From NCBI GenBank assembly GCA_027422505.1, contig JAPQWV010001606.1, positions 16,001-80,000 of the forward strand: DNA of 64,000 bases, read 5' to 3'. The position numbers and the translations under genes are program-made. Shown here one piece after another: positions 10,332 to 20,248 of the stretch (positions are counted from its first letter, which is position 1; every line of letters begins with the position of its first letter). The DNA comes from Craterostigma plantagineum. Taxonomy: Eukaryota > Streptophyta > Magnoliopsida > Lamiales > Linderniaceae. The notes under the pieces are model-generated. The model saw only the letters and a program-made list of their open reading frames with translations, ran no database searches and had not been told where the DNA came from.

Positions 10332-11499
10332 CCACCCATCGATTATTTTACTCACACTCACTGGAATCGATTGGTGACTCATCAATTTCTTATTATTTCA
10401 CTCAGCACCCAACCATCGAACGGTGACTCATCAATTGATTGGTCACTCACACATTAAGCCTATTGCAATAACACAGTCGGCCGATTACAATTTACAACTA
10501 TTAAAGGGCATGATTTCACTGTAGCTATCTCACTGTAGCAATTCAATCTAATCGCTCGATTGCAAACGATTTTCACAATTCATTGTAGCTGTTCGCACGC
10601 TTCACTGTTGCAATTTATCGGGTGACTTGAATTCATTGTAACAATTTCACTGTAGCAACCAATCGACCGATTTTAATATACTGTAACAAAGTAAATGTAG
10701 CAAAATCAAGTCGCACTATTCAGTGTAGCAAATTCGCCCGATTTAATAAATTCACAGTAGCAAATCGTGCACTTGTAGAGCAAATCGGCCGATTTGGTAC
10801 TATTGCTAGAATTTGCAAATCGCCCGATTTGAACTCTAGGCGGATTTCAGTCCTTAGACAAACAATAGCCCGATTCTGATCCTCTTTGAACAGTAAGTCG
10901 CCCGAATTAAGTTCAGTGAATCTTCACTTTGCAAATTCGCCCGCTTTTAGCTACCCCAGTTCCCCGATTTTGAAATTTAGAATTTTTCAGTCAAAATCTT
11001 CATCATTCGAATCTTTAATCGGGCGATCCAATTCTAACAAACTCACCCTTAAAAAATCACACTTAATCGTTCTCGATCACCAAAAAAAAAATATTGACCC
11101 CCGCCGAACAAAAAGGTTAAAAAAACACTTAGGACACAGTCTCGCTTAAGACTTCTTCGAAAATTTTCAAAATAAATTTTTCGGGTCCAAAGTTTTCGGT
11201 TTAGACGACGTTTTTGTCAAATTATTTTAAGGCAAATCCCCAAAACATGTCAACGATCATTTATATCCAACAATCAACTCTTGACATCATTGGCAAATTA
11301 TAGAAAAAGTCTTGGTCATTTTCACAAGATTTCGAAATTATCTCAAAATTTTTAGGTGCACACCAAAAATTTTCGACACTGACTTTCTTCGATACTTCAT
11401 GATACTTCTCAAGTAAACCAAACTTTTCGAAACAGAACTTCCAAAAGCCATTTTTAAAACAAACAAAACTAATTAATTAATAATATTATATTAACTAAA
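10332..11499 (+). repeat. D leader, second part, with CACTGTAGCA and CGCCCGATTT repeats
   Basis: Untranslated leader resuming after the MULE. Between 10500 and 10980 two degenerate words alternate many times: CACTGTAGCA (with variants TCATTGTAGC and ACTGTAACAA) and TCGCCCGATTT / CGACCGATTT. The rest is AT-rich with no gene. The leader ends at the Gag-frame ATG at 11500. Confidence 0.65.
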
Positions 11500-11929
11500 A
11501 TGGATGCTCAAACTAGGAAAATTGAGGAATTAGAAGCAAGACTTGCTAATAATTACTCCGTGTTACTTAAGCAACAAGAAAGCCTAGCCTATGCTAATGA
11601 AGATTTGACCATTACAAAGTCTAAGACCATTAGCTTAGAAACTAAGTTAGAAGATAGTGAAAAGAGGGTCTGCGAGATGAGTAATAGTTTATGTTCTTGC
11701 GAAGCTGAGCGAAATGAAGTCTCATCAGAATATGAGACTGTCTTAGAGGAACAGCGTATGCTTTACTCTACGATTACACGGTTAGAGACTGATATTTCAA
11801 ATTTAGGTCCAACAGACAAAAACCCTCCTTCTAACTTAATTTCTAACGGGAAAAATAAGTTACATGATCAAAACCTACTATATGTGATACTCCAGAGACT
11901 CTTTGTAAATTGAAAGATTTACAAGATAC
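11500..11929 (+). pseudogene. D gag, C-terminal coiled-coil segment (5' half)
   Basis: Opens MDAQTRKIEELEARLANNYS and continues as Leu/Glu/Lys heptads (LETKLEDSEKRV; LEEQRMLYSTITRLE). It matches the coiled coil of A Gag (near 15130-15420) and of B Gag (near 40680-40330). The N-terminal Gag domain and zinc knuckle are absent, so D Gag is truncated or starts at an internal Met. The coiled coil is interrupted at 11929 by A and resumes at 25614 in a matching frame, with only the GATAC duplication added. Confidence 0.75.
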
Positions 11930-12226
11930 TGTTAGGATATTTAATTGGTTGTGTCAATAGTTTAAGTCTTGGGATTAATTATGTAATTATCTTTAGCTTG
12001 GGCTTTGGACTAGATAGTAATTTTTGTATTATTAGTGATTGGGCCTTAATATACCTAGGGTTAATGTGGTATATAAGGTTTTACCAACTCACTTTGAATG
12101 GTAATCAAAGATAAAAAGGCTTACTCTTATTTTCACACACTACACACACTCAAAGGTGAGAAACTCTCCCTTCTTCATTCCATTTAGCCTCTTTGATTCC
12201 TTGTTTGGTGCATTTCGGGACCAACA
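11930..12226 (+). repeat. A 5' LTR
   Basis: TGTTAGGATATT...GGGACCAACA, 297 bp. It carries the promoter (TATA at 12070) and the transcript start and end signals used by the element. Confidence 0.95.
12070..12077 (+). promoter_or_regulatory. A LTR TATA box
   Basis: TATATAAG sits 140 bp into the LTR. The identical site occurs at 25452-25459 in the 3' LTR. It is the likely core promoter for the genomic RNA. Confidence 0.65.
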
Positions 12227-12228
12227 AG

Positions 12229-12240
12229 TGGTATCAGAGC
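12229..12240 (+). other. A primer binding site (initiator-Met tRNA)
   Basis: TGGTATCAGAGC lies 2 bp after the LTR. It is a perfect match to the initiator-Met type primer site shared with D, B and C3. Confidence 0.95.
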
Positions 12241-13748
12241 AAACGTGGATCGATCTGCATTGATTTGAATCCAGTTTCGCTCGATTCCAAGCAAGATCAA
12301 AGGTGTTTTTGAGCAAAAATTGTTTTCGGGCATTTTGAGCTTGTTTTGGGGTTTTGATGCTTCGCTTTTATGTTTAAAACCTTTCCCCAGATCGAGTCTA
12401 CGCCTAAAAGGTTTTTAGAACACTTTTGGATCAGTTTTAACGAGTTTTGAGCGAGATTGAAGCAAAAACTTTTCAGAAAAAGGACATCTCGGCCACTCTC
12501 TGTTTTCGGTCGATTTGACCCATTTTTTGTTGTTTTTAGTTCACAAATCGGTCGATCATGTGTTTAGGGAAGAATTTCTGAAGTTTAGGATCAAGTTTGA
12601 GCGATTTTGGTTGAGACTTGGGTGAAAACAGACGGTTTTTCTGGAAAATGTCGCGACAAAGCAATGGAACAGTACTTGATGTTCTTGACCGCGAAATTTT
12701 GCTGAATCGTTCAAATCCGCGAAAGTTTCATCTCTGCGAAGTTGAATCCGAGAATTGTTAAACCGCGAAACGTCTCTTTCACTGAATTTTTTTCGCAACG
12801 GTCTATGCTCACAATCCGAGAATTTTTACACCGCGAAAATTTCGCTTTCACTGCAGTTTCTCGCAACAACCTATGCTCAAAATCCGAGAAAGTTTGAAAC
12901 CGCGAAAATTTTTCTAAGGCCCAATTTTCTCAACTTCGTACTCTTTAAAATCCGAGAATTTCCAAAAACCGCGAAAAAATTTCTCTAAGACTCTATTTTT
13001 CTCAAGTTCGTATTCTTTAAAATCCGAGAAACTTTATACACGAGAAAGTCAATTCCAAGAATCTTTCTAAGCCGCGAATTTTTTTTCAGCCGCGAACTTG
13101 TTGAAAATCTTCACATCCGAGAAAGTTTTTCTAAGCCGAGAAAGTTTATCTCATCTGAGAAAGTCTTTCAAAACCACGTCTCTTCCAAATCCGAGAAAAT
13201 TTCCTAAAAATCACACTTCACCACTCGATGCGATTCTATTTAACTTGCGAAATTTTCTTGTGAAGAATTTAAAACTCTCAACTTAGAATCATTCCCACAC
13301 GCGAAACTTTTAAATCCGAGAAAATTTTCACCTGTGATTTCTCGGATAACATTTCACTAATCACGTCTCCTTGAGCTGCGAATTTTTTTTCCTCTTTCGT
13401 GTTAAGTCTTTCTAGTGTTAAAATCTTCTTGGGTTAATTTTTTTTTTTCAAACTTTTTAAGATTTGATCCTCACACTTTAGAACTATCTCCCTAGACCAC
13501 TTTTGAGATAAAATTTGTTTTTGCTCCCCAAGTCTCAATTTAAATTTCTAGAACTACTCCTAATTTCAAGATATATTTCTCTTTCATACATTATCGACCA
13601 TCACACATGCTCACTTAGTTCTAAGAAATTCTTTAAACAATTTTATTCTCAAAACTCTACTCATCAAACTCGTATTTCTCATATCGTTCGTTACTAACTT
13701 TCTTATCTACGCAAGATCAATACCACGGACGATTCGACTGCACCAACC
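12241..13748 (+). repeat. A leader with TCCGCGAAA / TCCGAGAAA motif array
   Basis: Untranslated leader of 1.5 kb. From 12690 to 13390 the words AATCCGAGAAA, CCGCGAAA and TTTCTCGG recur roughly every 20-50 bp, for example near 12716, 12750, 12770, 12812, 12833, 12882, 12900, 12950, 13024, 13116 and 13190. The same CGCGAAA words fill 20320-21420 on the other side of pol. Short open frames across it are by-products of the repeat. Confidence 0.75.
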
Positions 13749-16688
13749 ATGTCTACCACGAATGACATCTCCATAGTGGGCTCCGACACCAGGCCTCCGA
13801 TGCTGCGACAAGGCGACTACAGCATATGGACAAACCGGTTCCTCACGTTCATCAGGAACAAAGGCGCACCACTCTCTCAATACCTTCTGGACTCCATCTT
13901 CAACGGCCCAGCACAGTTCTGGACAACCATCCCTGCACAGCCAAACGCAGACCCTCCCATGGATGAACGCCGCACTCCAAGAGGTCCCATCAATGAGGAT
14001 GAACTGGCTCGTGCACAGGCCGACGAGACTGCCAAAGGATACCTCTTCCAGGCTTTTGGAAACGAGGTCTACGATCACGTTGAGTGCTGCACAACTGCTA
14101 AGGAGATATGGGATGAACTTGCAGAAATTATGGCAGGCACAACTGAAAGTGCACAGGCAAGGAAATCAGTATGTCTCTCGCAGTATGAACTCTTCCAGGC
14201 CTATGAAGGAGAGGAACTGCGTGACACATACCTCCGATACTTGAAGATCATCAATGAACTCAAGAAAGCCAGGATCTCGAGGGACAAATTCGATATCAAC
14301 AATCGCTTCCTTGGTAGCCTCAAACCACATTGGGGCAATGCAATCGTGATGATGATTCAGAGTAAGGACCTCTCCAACACTTCCATCCATGCTCTCTATG
14401 ACAGTTTGTCTGCCTATGCTCCTTACGTGCAACCTCAGTCCACCAACACTCGAGTCGACCCACTGGCACTCCTCTCGAACAAAACCAATGAACGATCTTC
14501 CACCACTAAGATCAAACAGAACAAAGGGAAGCTACCAGCTGTTGTATCTGACACCTCTTCAGGATCCGAAGCCGATACAGAATCAGATGAAGATGTTCGT
14601 GATATACGCAAGCAACTGACAATGCTCACTAAGTTGGTCTCAAAAAAGATCGGAAAAAAATCCTCATCCTCCTCCAATCGCCAAAGAACCTATAGCGGCA
14701 CCACAAAAACCACTCCCACAGAGGAAACTAAGCCGACAAAGAAAGCAGAGGACTCCGCACCTCAAAAGTCTGTGAAGTGCTTTCGGTGTGGAAAGACAGG
14801 CCACTTTGCCAAAGAATGCCACGCCCCACGCGTGAAGGACTCCGGGTACTACGACCGAAAGGCCAGAATGACCCGCAAGATGGAAAGTGGGAAAGCCCTA
14901 CTCACCGAAGAAGCTGAATGGGTGAATGACACTTCAGAAGACGAGGAGCCTAAGGATGAAGATTGCTGCATGGCAAGGCTGGTCGAACATGACGAGGACG
15001 AGGAGATGGGTCACACCGGTGAAAACACAGCTAAGACTCCTACCAACGCTGAGTCTGAGGTACGAATCTCGCAACTCGATGATGTGTTTAATCACCGACA
15101 CACCATTAAGAAACCCACCGTAGACGCTAGAGATTATGATGAACTTAGACTAAAATTTGAAAACAACTATGCCTTACTTAGTCTAAAAGTAGAAGAACTT
15201 GCTTGCGCAAACGAACGTCTAATGGCCTCTGAAGCGTTAGTCAAACGTCTGCAAAGTAAGAACAAACAAAGTGAGACTAAGGTTAAGGAATCTACACTAG
15301 CCATTAGTTCATGTGAAACTTCTCGCCTCCTGACGGCCGCCCAATATGAACTCCTTACGAAGGAAAGAATTAGACTATACCGCAAGGTGAAAGAACTTGA
15401 GGAGCAACTTCACCTTAGGAAAAAGGCAGCAAACATCTTATGTCTATTAAACCAACCAGTTGAAACCGAATTCTACGACGCCCGGATGGGAATCGGACTG
15501 GCCAGCAACTGCGATCCAACGCCGCTAATTGTCAAAAGGTATAACATGTACAGTACAGCATTCCTAAAAACGAGGAAAGGGACTCCCTCACAACTCATGC
15601 CATTTGTAAGATCCTCCTCTACTGTGCTGTCAGAAGAAAAGAGGAAACAGAACATACTTTGGGCAGAAATCGCATACGACTACACAGAACTGAATGCTAG
15701 TGATAAGACTAGAAAGCCCTCACTCTCTGAAGACATCAAATCTCAATTCCCAACCGAAGAACAGGAAATCGCTCTCCGAGAATCACTTTCTCGCATCTAT
15801 GTCCCAGAGAAACTTCTAGTCATAGCAGAACTAGAACGAACCATAGAAGTAGAGCGAAAAGCCTTTGCAAAAGAGCGAGAAGATCTAATTTACAAAATCT
15901 TTACCCTAGAACAATCTCATAATACGAATAAACCTTCTACGTCAAGTCAAGTACCCGACTCTCAAACATGTAAATGTAAGAGGACGGCGAAGATGACTCC
16001 TGAAGCCGACACATGTTCTAACACTAACTCTAGTATTCTTATGGATACAGGGAATGTGAGCTCGACGTCTCTGGAAGGGAGTTCGTACCAAATAAAGGAG
16101 AATCCGCTCTTCAATGACAAGAAGAAAAGCCCATCCTATATTCATTCTACCTCTCTATGTACTGAATCCCAATGTCCTAAGGTCGTAGACAATTATGGTA
16201 CCAAAACTCATCTTTCTTTTACCAAGCTTATGTCTATGTGCTGCTGCAATGAATTTGTCCTCCCACGCTTCCACGAATATGAAACACATGAACACGCAAC
16301 ACTCCGACCACGCAAGCGAACTTCATCTACGACGTCTTTGAATTCTCCCATCTCGCCTAAACCTAAGGTCAAGCGAAAACGCCTCTCGTCGTCAAACGCA
16401 AGCTCACCTACTACTCGCAAGCCAAAGGCGACCAAAACCGACGCACAAAAACGAAAACCACATTCCACACGCCATTTCATGTATAAGGCACCACACATGC
16501 AAGCACATATTAGGAAAATATGGGTTAGAAAAACCATAATCCCGCCTAATCAAACAAACGACAAAGGGAAAGCTAAATTAGAAACAACACAATCTGATTT
16601 ACAAAACACATTTCCCTTAAAGCGCATAAAAACTTTACATATATCACAAGAATGTCCCGTTTGTAAACGGGGACCCAACGTTTGCTAA
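13749..16688 (+). CDS. A Gag, extended Sirevirus type (979 aa)
   Basis: Open from an ATG at 13749 to TAA at 16688. About residues 15-220 form the copia Gag domain (GDYSIWTNRF; GPAQFW near 60; AKEIWDELAEIM near 120; NRFLGSLKPHW near 185). A Ser-rich acidic stretch follows. The zinc knuckle CFRCGKTGHFAKEC is at about residues 344-357. Residues 455-555 are coiled coil, and the tail is basic and Ser-rich, ending with paired cysteines (ECPVC, GPNVC). Gag assembles the cytoplasmic particle and binds genomic RNA. It is far longer than the roughly 300 aa of ordinary copia Gag, as is usual in Sireviruses. No frameshift is seen. Pol begins in another frame 4 bp later. Confidence 0.93.
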   Translation: MSTTNDISIVGSDTRPPMLRQGDYSIWTNRFLTFIRNKGAPLSQYLLDSIFNGPAQFWTTIPAQPNADPPMDERRTPRGPINEDELARAQADETAKGYLFQAFGNEVYDHVECCTTAKEIWDELAEIMAGTTESAQARKSVCLSQYELFQAYEGEELRDTYLRYLKIINELKKARISRDKFDINNRFLGSLKPHWGNAIVMMIQSKDLSNTSIHALYDSLSAYAPYVQPQSTNTRVDPLALLSNKTNERSSTTKIKQNKGKLPAVVSDTSSGSEADTESDEDVRDIRKQLTMLTKLVSKKIGKKSSSSSNRQRTYSGTTKTTPTEETKPTKKAEDSAPQKSVKCFRCGKTGHFAKECHAPRVKDSGYYDRKARMTRKMESGKALLTEEAEWVNDTSEDEEPKDEDCCMARLVEHDEDEEMGHTGENTAKTPTNAESEVRISQLDDVFNHRHTIKKPTVDARDYDELRLKFENNYALLSLKVEELACANERLMASEALVKRLQSKNKQSETKVKESTLAISSCETSRLLTAAQYELLTKERIRLYRKVKELEEQLHLRKKAANILCLLNQPVETEFYDARMGIGLASNCDPTPLIVKRYNMYSTAFLKTRKGTPSQLMPFVRSSSTVLSEEKRKQNILWAEIAYDYTELNASDKTRKPSLSEDIKSQFPTEEQEIALRESLSRIYVPEKLLVIAELERTIEVERKAFAKEREDLIYKIFTLEQSHNTNKPSTSSQVPDSQTCKCKRTAKMTPEADTCSNTNSSILMDTGNVSSTSLEGSSYQIKENPLFNDKKKSPSYIHSTSLCTESQCPKVVDNYGTKTHLSFTKLMSMCCCNEFVLPRFHEYETHEHATLRPRKRTSSTTSLNSPISPKPKVKRKRLSSSNASSPTTRKPKATKTDAQKRKPHSTRHFMYKAPHMQAHIRKIWVRKTIIPPNQTNDKGKAKLETTQSDLQNTFPLKRIKTLHISQECPVCKRGPNVC

Positions 16689-16699
16689 ATGTTTGCAGG
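16685..16699 (+). promoter_or_regulatory. A gag/pol boundary: stop, T-rich run, GCAG
   Basis: Gag stops at 16688 and TGTTTGCAG at 16690-16698 comes immediately before the pol reading GLSCVWYLDSGCS-type junction in another frame. The same order (Gag stop, pyrimidine run, GCAG, pol in a new frame) occurs in D (26377-26402) and B (minus, 39164-39145). It could be a 3' splice site that lets pol be expressed, or a recoding signal. Confidence 0.4.
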
Positions 16700-18332
16700 T
16701 CTGTCATGTGTGGTATCTAGACTCAGGTTGCTCCACACACATGACAGGGAATAAGGAGCTATTGAGCAACTTCACCGAGCGCTATCTCGGAAGGGTCTCC
16801 TTCGGAAACAGTCAAATGGCGCCGATTCTAGGAACTGGCGATCTCGTGCACGATAAACTGACAATCAAGGGCATCTCCTATGTCGAGGGTTTGAGCTACA
16901 ATCTCTTCAGCATTGGTCGATTCTGCGACAAAGGATACAAGGTTCTCTTCGAATCTGACATCTGCAGCATTATAGATGCCTCAGGACAATCTCTTCTTTC
17001 TGGAACGCGCACGTCCCACCTCTATGTACTCAACCTTACGACCTCTCGACCAATATGCCTTCTCTCTCGAGCCGCACCCAAGTTGAATGATTTATGGCAC
17101 CGACGTCTTTCACATCTCAATTTCAAGACCATCAACAAACTGCGTCAGAATAAACTCGTCAACGGTCTACCCCAACTGACATATCATAAGGAACAGCTCT
17201 GCTCTGCCTGTGAATTGGGAAAGATGAAGCGATCGTCTCATGTCTCTAAGGAAACACCGTCCTCTAAGCTCATCCTCGAGCTCTTACATATGGATCTATG
17301 TGGCCCAATGCCTACGGCCACACTCGGAGGAAGACGGTATATTCTGGTGATAGTCGACGATTTTTCACGCTACACGTGGACGAAACTCATTCGCACAAAG
17401 GATGAAGTTCCTGATATAATCATTGAGTTTGTTGTTACGTCCCAAACTCTTCATCGACAGAAGGTTCGGATTATCAGAACTGACAACGGAACTGAGTTTA
17501 AGAACAAAAGCTCAGTGATTTCTATGCCACTCAGGGCATCACTCAACAGTTCTCAGCTGTGAAGACACCGGAACAGAATGGTGTTGTTGAGCGCAAGAAC
17601 AGGACACTAGTTGAAGCAGCTAGGACTCTTCTCATACAATCCAGACTTCCTCATTCTCTTTGGGGCGAAGCTATTCAAACGGCTTGCTACACACAGAACC
17701 GGGCTTCCATCCACAAGAGATTCAACCGCACCCCATACGAGATGCTGAATAACCGTCGTATCCCCGATATATCTTATCTAAGGGCCTTCGGTTGCCGATG
17801 TTTTGTGGCCAATGATCGTCAACATCTTGGGAAGCTTGATCCAAAAGCTCTTGAAGGCATCTTTGTTGGATACTCACTAAACTCAAAGGCATACAGAGTC
17901 TATCTGAAGGAGAAACGGTCAGTAATAGAAAGCACGAATGTCACTTTTGACGAAAGCGAAGGCGATCTCACAGCTTCTGGCCATATCAGTCCAGAACCAG
18001 GTCTTCTACAGACGTTGACAAAAGGTCAACCTTCAACGGCGGGAACTTCCTCATCTGAGGGCAATTGTGGTGAACTAGATCTTGATCTGCTCTTCGAGTA
18101 CTTCTACCCAGTTCCTAGGACTCCCGTCGCCACCACTCAACCTACTGCTGCACCCACTCCACCTACACCACCAGCTACCGTCAATAACGTCATCCCTCCA
18201 AACTTGAATGCACTCAATCTCAACGAAGACGACATACTACCCAACCCTGGGAATATTGCTGACTCTGACGCAGAACCCTCTCAATTTAATACAATTGAGA
18301 TCTCTTCTTCGGACACCGGGCCCCCAACCTAA
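16693..18332 (+). pseudogene. A Pol, protease and integrase
   Basis: Protease active site YLDSGCSTHMTG is near 16715. The integrase HHCC zinc finger (LWHRRLSHLN near 17093; LCSACELGKM near 17200) is followed by the core with catalytic Asp in HMDLCGPM (17290), Asp in RTDNGTEF (17480) and Glu in NGVVERKNRT (17580). The C-terminal GKLDPKALEGIFVGYS block is near 17830. The product cleaves the polyprotein and joins element cDNA to host DNA in the nucleus. Two breaks are seen: one near 17505, where the frame changes beside an A run, and one near 18320 beside a G/C run. Both are at mononucleotide runs in a very young element, so they may be sequence errors. The linker after integrase (18060-18400) is Pro/Thr-rich. 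Confidence 0.9.
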
Positions 18333-19407
18333 TGAGTTTCAAATAGACACAAATGCGGCCAGCTCCTCACAAACCAACGTACCACTTTGGGCTCGCTCTC
18401 ACCCTACCAATCAGATTATTGGGGATCCCACATCCGGTGTTTCGACACGTTCGGCTACGATGAATGAAAGTTTGTTTGCTTGCTATCTCAGTCAAGTCGA
18501 ACCATCACGAGTAGCAGAAGCTCTCAACGATCCTGATTGGCTGATTGCAATGCAGGAGGAAATAAATCAGTTTGAACGCTTACAAGTTTGGGAACTCGTA
18601 CCACGACCTCACAATAGATCCATTATCGGCACAAAATGGATCTTTAAGAACAAAAAGGATGAAGATGGTGTTGTTATTCGCAATAAAGCAAGACTAGTGG
18701 CTAAGGGGTACAACCAACAAGAAGGGATCGACTACGATGAAACTTTCGCCCCAGTTGCCAGGATCGAAGCCATACGAATGTTCCTTGCCTTTGCTGCTCA
18801 CAAGAACTTCAAAGTCTACCAAATGGACGTAAAGACTGCATTTCTGAATGGATTTCTCAAAGAAGAAGTGTACGTTGATCAACCTGAAGGGTTCTTGAGC
18901 GAAGAGTTTCCTCATCACGTTTATCGACTCTACAAGGCCCTCTATGGACTAAAACAGGCTCCCCGAGCTTGGTATGACGTCCTTTCAGATTTCCTTGTTC
19001 AGTCTGGATTCAAGAAAGGATCTCTGGATACAACTCTCTTCACAAAGCGGAGTGACCCGGACATCATGATTGTACAGATTTATGTCGATGACATCATTTT
19101 TGGATCGACTAAACCTCAACTGTGCGAAGAGTTCGCAGAATTGATGAAAGAGAAATTCGAAATGAGTATGATGGGTGAACTGAATTTCTTTCTTGGTCTT
19201 CAAGTAAAGCAACTCCCCAACGGAATCTTCATCAATCAGTCCAAATACATCCATGACATCCTCGAGAAGTATGGAATGAAGGATGCTAAGACTGCTGCTA
19301 CACCTATGTCACCCTCTGGCCGACCCGACGCGGACCCATCTGGTGTTCCCGTTGACCAAACCGTTTTATCGAGGGATAATAGGATCTCTTCTGTACCTTA
19401 CTGCTAG
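18333..19407 (+). pseudogene. A Pol, reverse transcriptase
   Basis: Copia RT domain (RVT_2 type). It opens near 18520 ([20 protein letters not shown]), with GTKWIFKNK (18630), [20 protein letters not shown] (18690), [12 protein letters not shown] (18820, catalytic Asp) and the active site [10 protein letters not shown] (19081-19110). It copies genomic RNA to DNA in the particle. This frame is open from 18208 but begins 5' of the true join. It ends at a stop at 19407 after a frame change near 19365, again in a T run, and the RNase H portion continues in a third frame. All catalytic Asp residues are intact. Confidence 0.93.
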
Positions 19408-20029
19408 TCGACCGGATATCGTCCTCTCGACAGGAATCTGCGCTCGTTTTCAGGCCACACCAAAGGAATCCCATCTCACTGCTGTCAAAAGGATTCTCCG
19501 CTATCTCAAGGGAACATCCAATCTGGGTTTGTGGTACCCCACTCTATCGGACTTCAAATTGGTTGGATTCTCCGACTCGGATTATGCAGGATGCAAGATG
19601 GACCGAAAAAGCACCTCTGGAGCTGCACACTTCTTGGGCGGTAAACTCGTAAGTTGGTCGTCTCGAAAACAAAACTGTGTCTCAACTTCGTCGACGGAGG
19701 CAGAATATGTCGCCGCCGCTAGTTGCTGCTCACAGCTTTTGTGGATGAGAACCCAACTACGAGATTTTAATTTACATATTGATAAAATTCCCATCTATTG
19801 TGACTCAAAAAGTGCCATCGCGATGACGAGCAATCCTGTACATCACTCAAGAACAAAACACATAGATATTCGTCATCACTTCATCAAAGAACATGTCGAG
19901 CAAGGCACGATTGAGTTGCACTACATCACAACTGAAGATCAACTGGCCGACATTTTCACAAAACCGTTGGATGTCAAACGATTCCAACACCTAGTGACTA
20001 TGTTGGGTATGTTGAATATTCAGTTGTGA
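19370..20029 (+). pseudogene. A Pol, RT end and RNase H
   Basis: Continues RT as [18 protein letters not shown], then RNase H: DSDYAGCKMDRKSTSG (first Asp) near 19580, STEAEYVAAASCC (Glu) near 19690, YCDSKSAIAM (Asp) near 19800 and RTKHIDIRHHFIKE near 19850. It ends with LADIFTKPLD and TGA at 20029. It removes template RNA during cDNA synthesis. The domain is complete within one frame; the only defect is the frame offset from RT. Confidence 0.92.
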
Positions 20030-20118
20030 TCAATCGACCCTACATGAACTTTGATGAAATGTACATATTTCATTTTCACTTCACTTCATTGTCTATGTGT
20101 CTTCTGGATTATGTCTGT

Positions 20119-20248
20119 TGAGGGGGAGTTTTTAGATTAAGGGGGAGCGTCTGATATTTCATTATTTAAAACGGGAGTTTTTCGATTAAGGGGGAGCGTC
20201 TGATATTTCATTATTTAGAACGGGAAGTTTTACGATTAAGGGGGAGTC
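20119..20248 (+). repeat. A cluster of polypurine-tract-like AGGGGGAG copies
   Basis: Four AGGGGGAG-type tracts lie right after pol (20121, 20139, 20188 and 20239). The last three are carried by a roughly 50-bp direct repeat built on GATTAAGGGGGAGCGTCTG and TTTCATTATTTA. Multiple tracts far from the LTR are characteristic of Sireviruses; they could seed extra plus-strand starts. Confidence 0.8.

Noticed and set aside
12229..12240. tRNA gene fragments (GGTATCAGAGC words)
   Set aside because: All are primer binding sites next to LTRs, or the Cassandra equivalent; no cloverleaf sequence is present.
12755..13286. Small Phe/Lys-rich frames in the A leader
   Set aside because: They follow the CCGCGAAA/TTTCTCGG repeats, with no similarity between elements at protein level.
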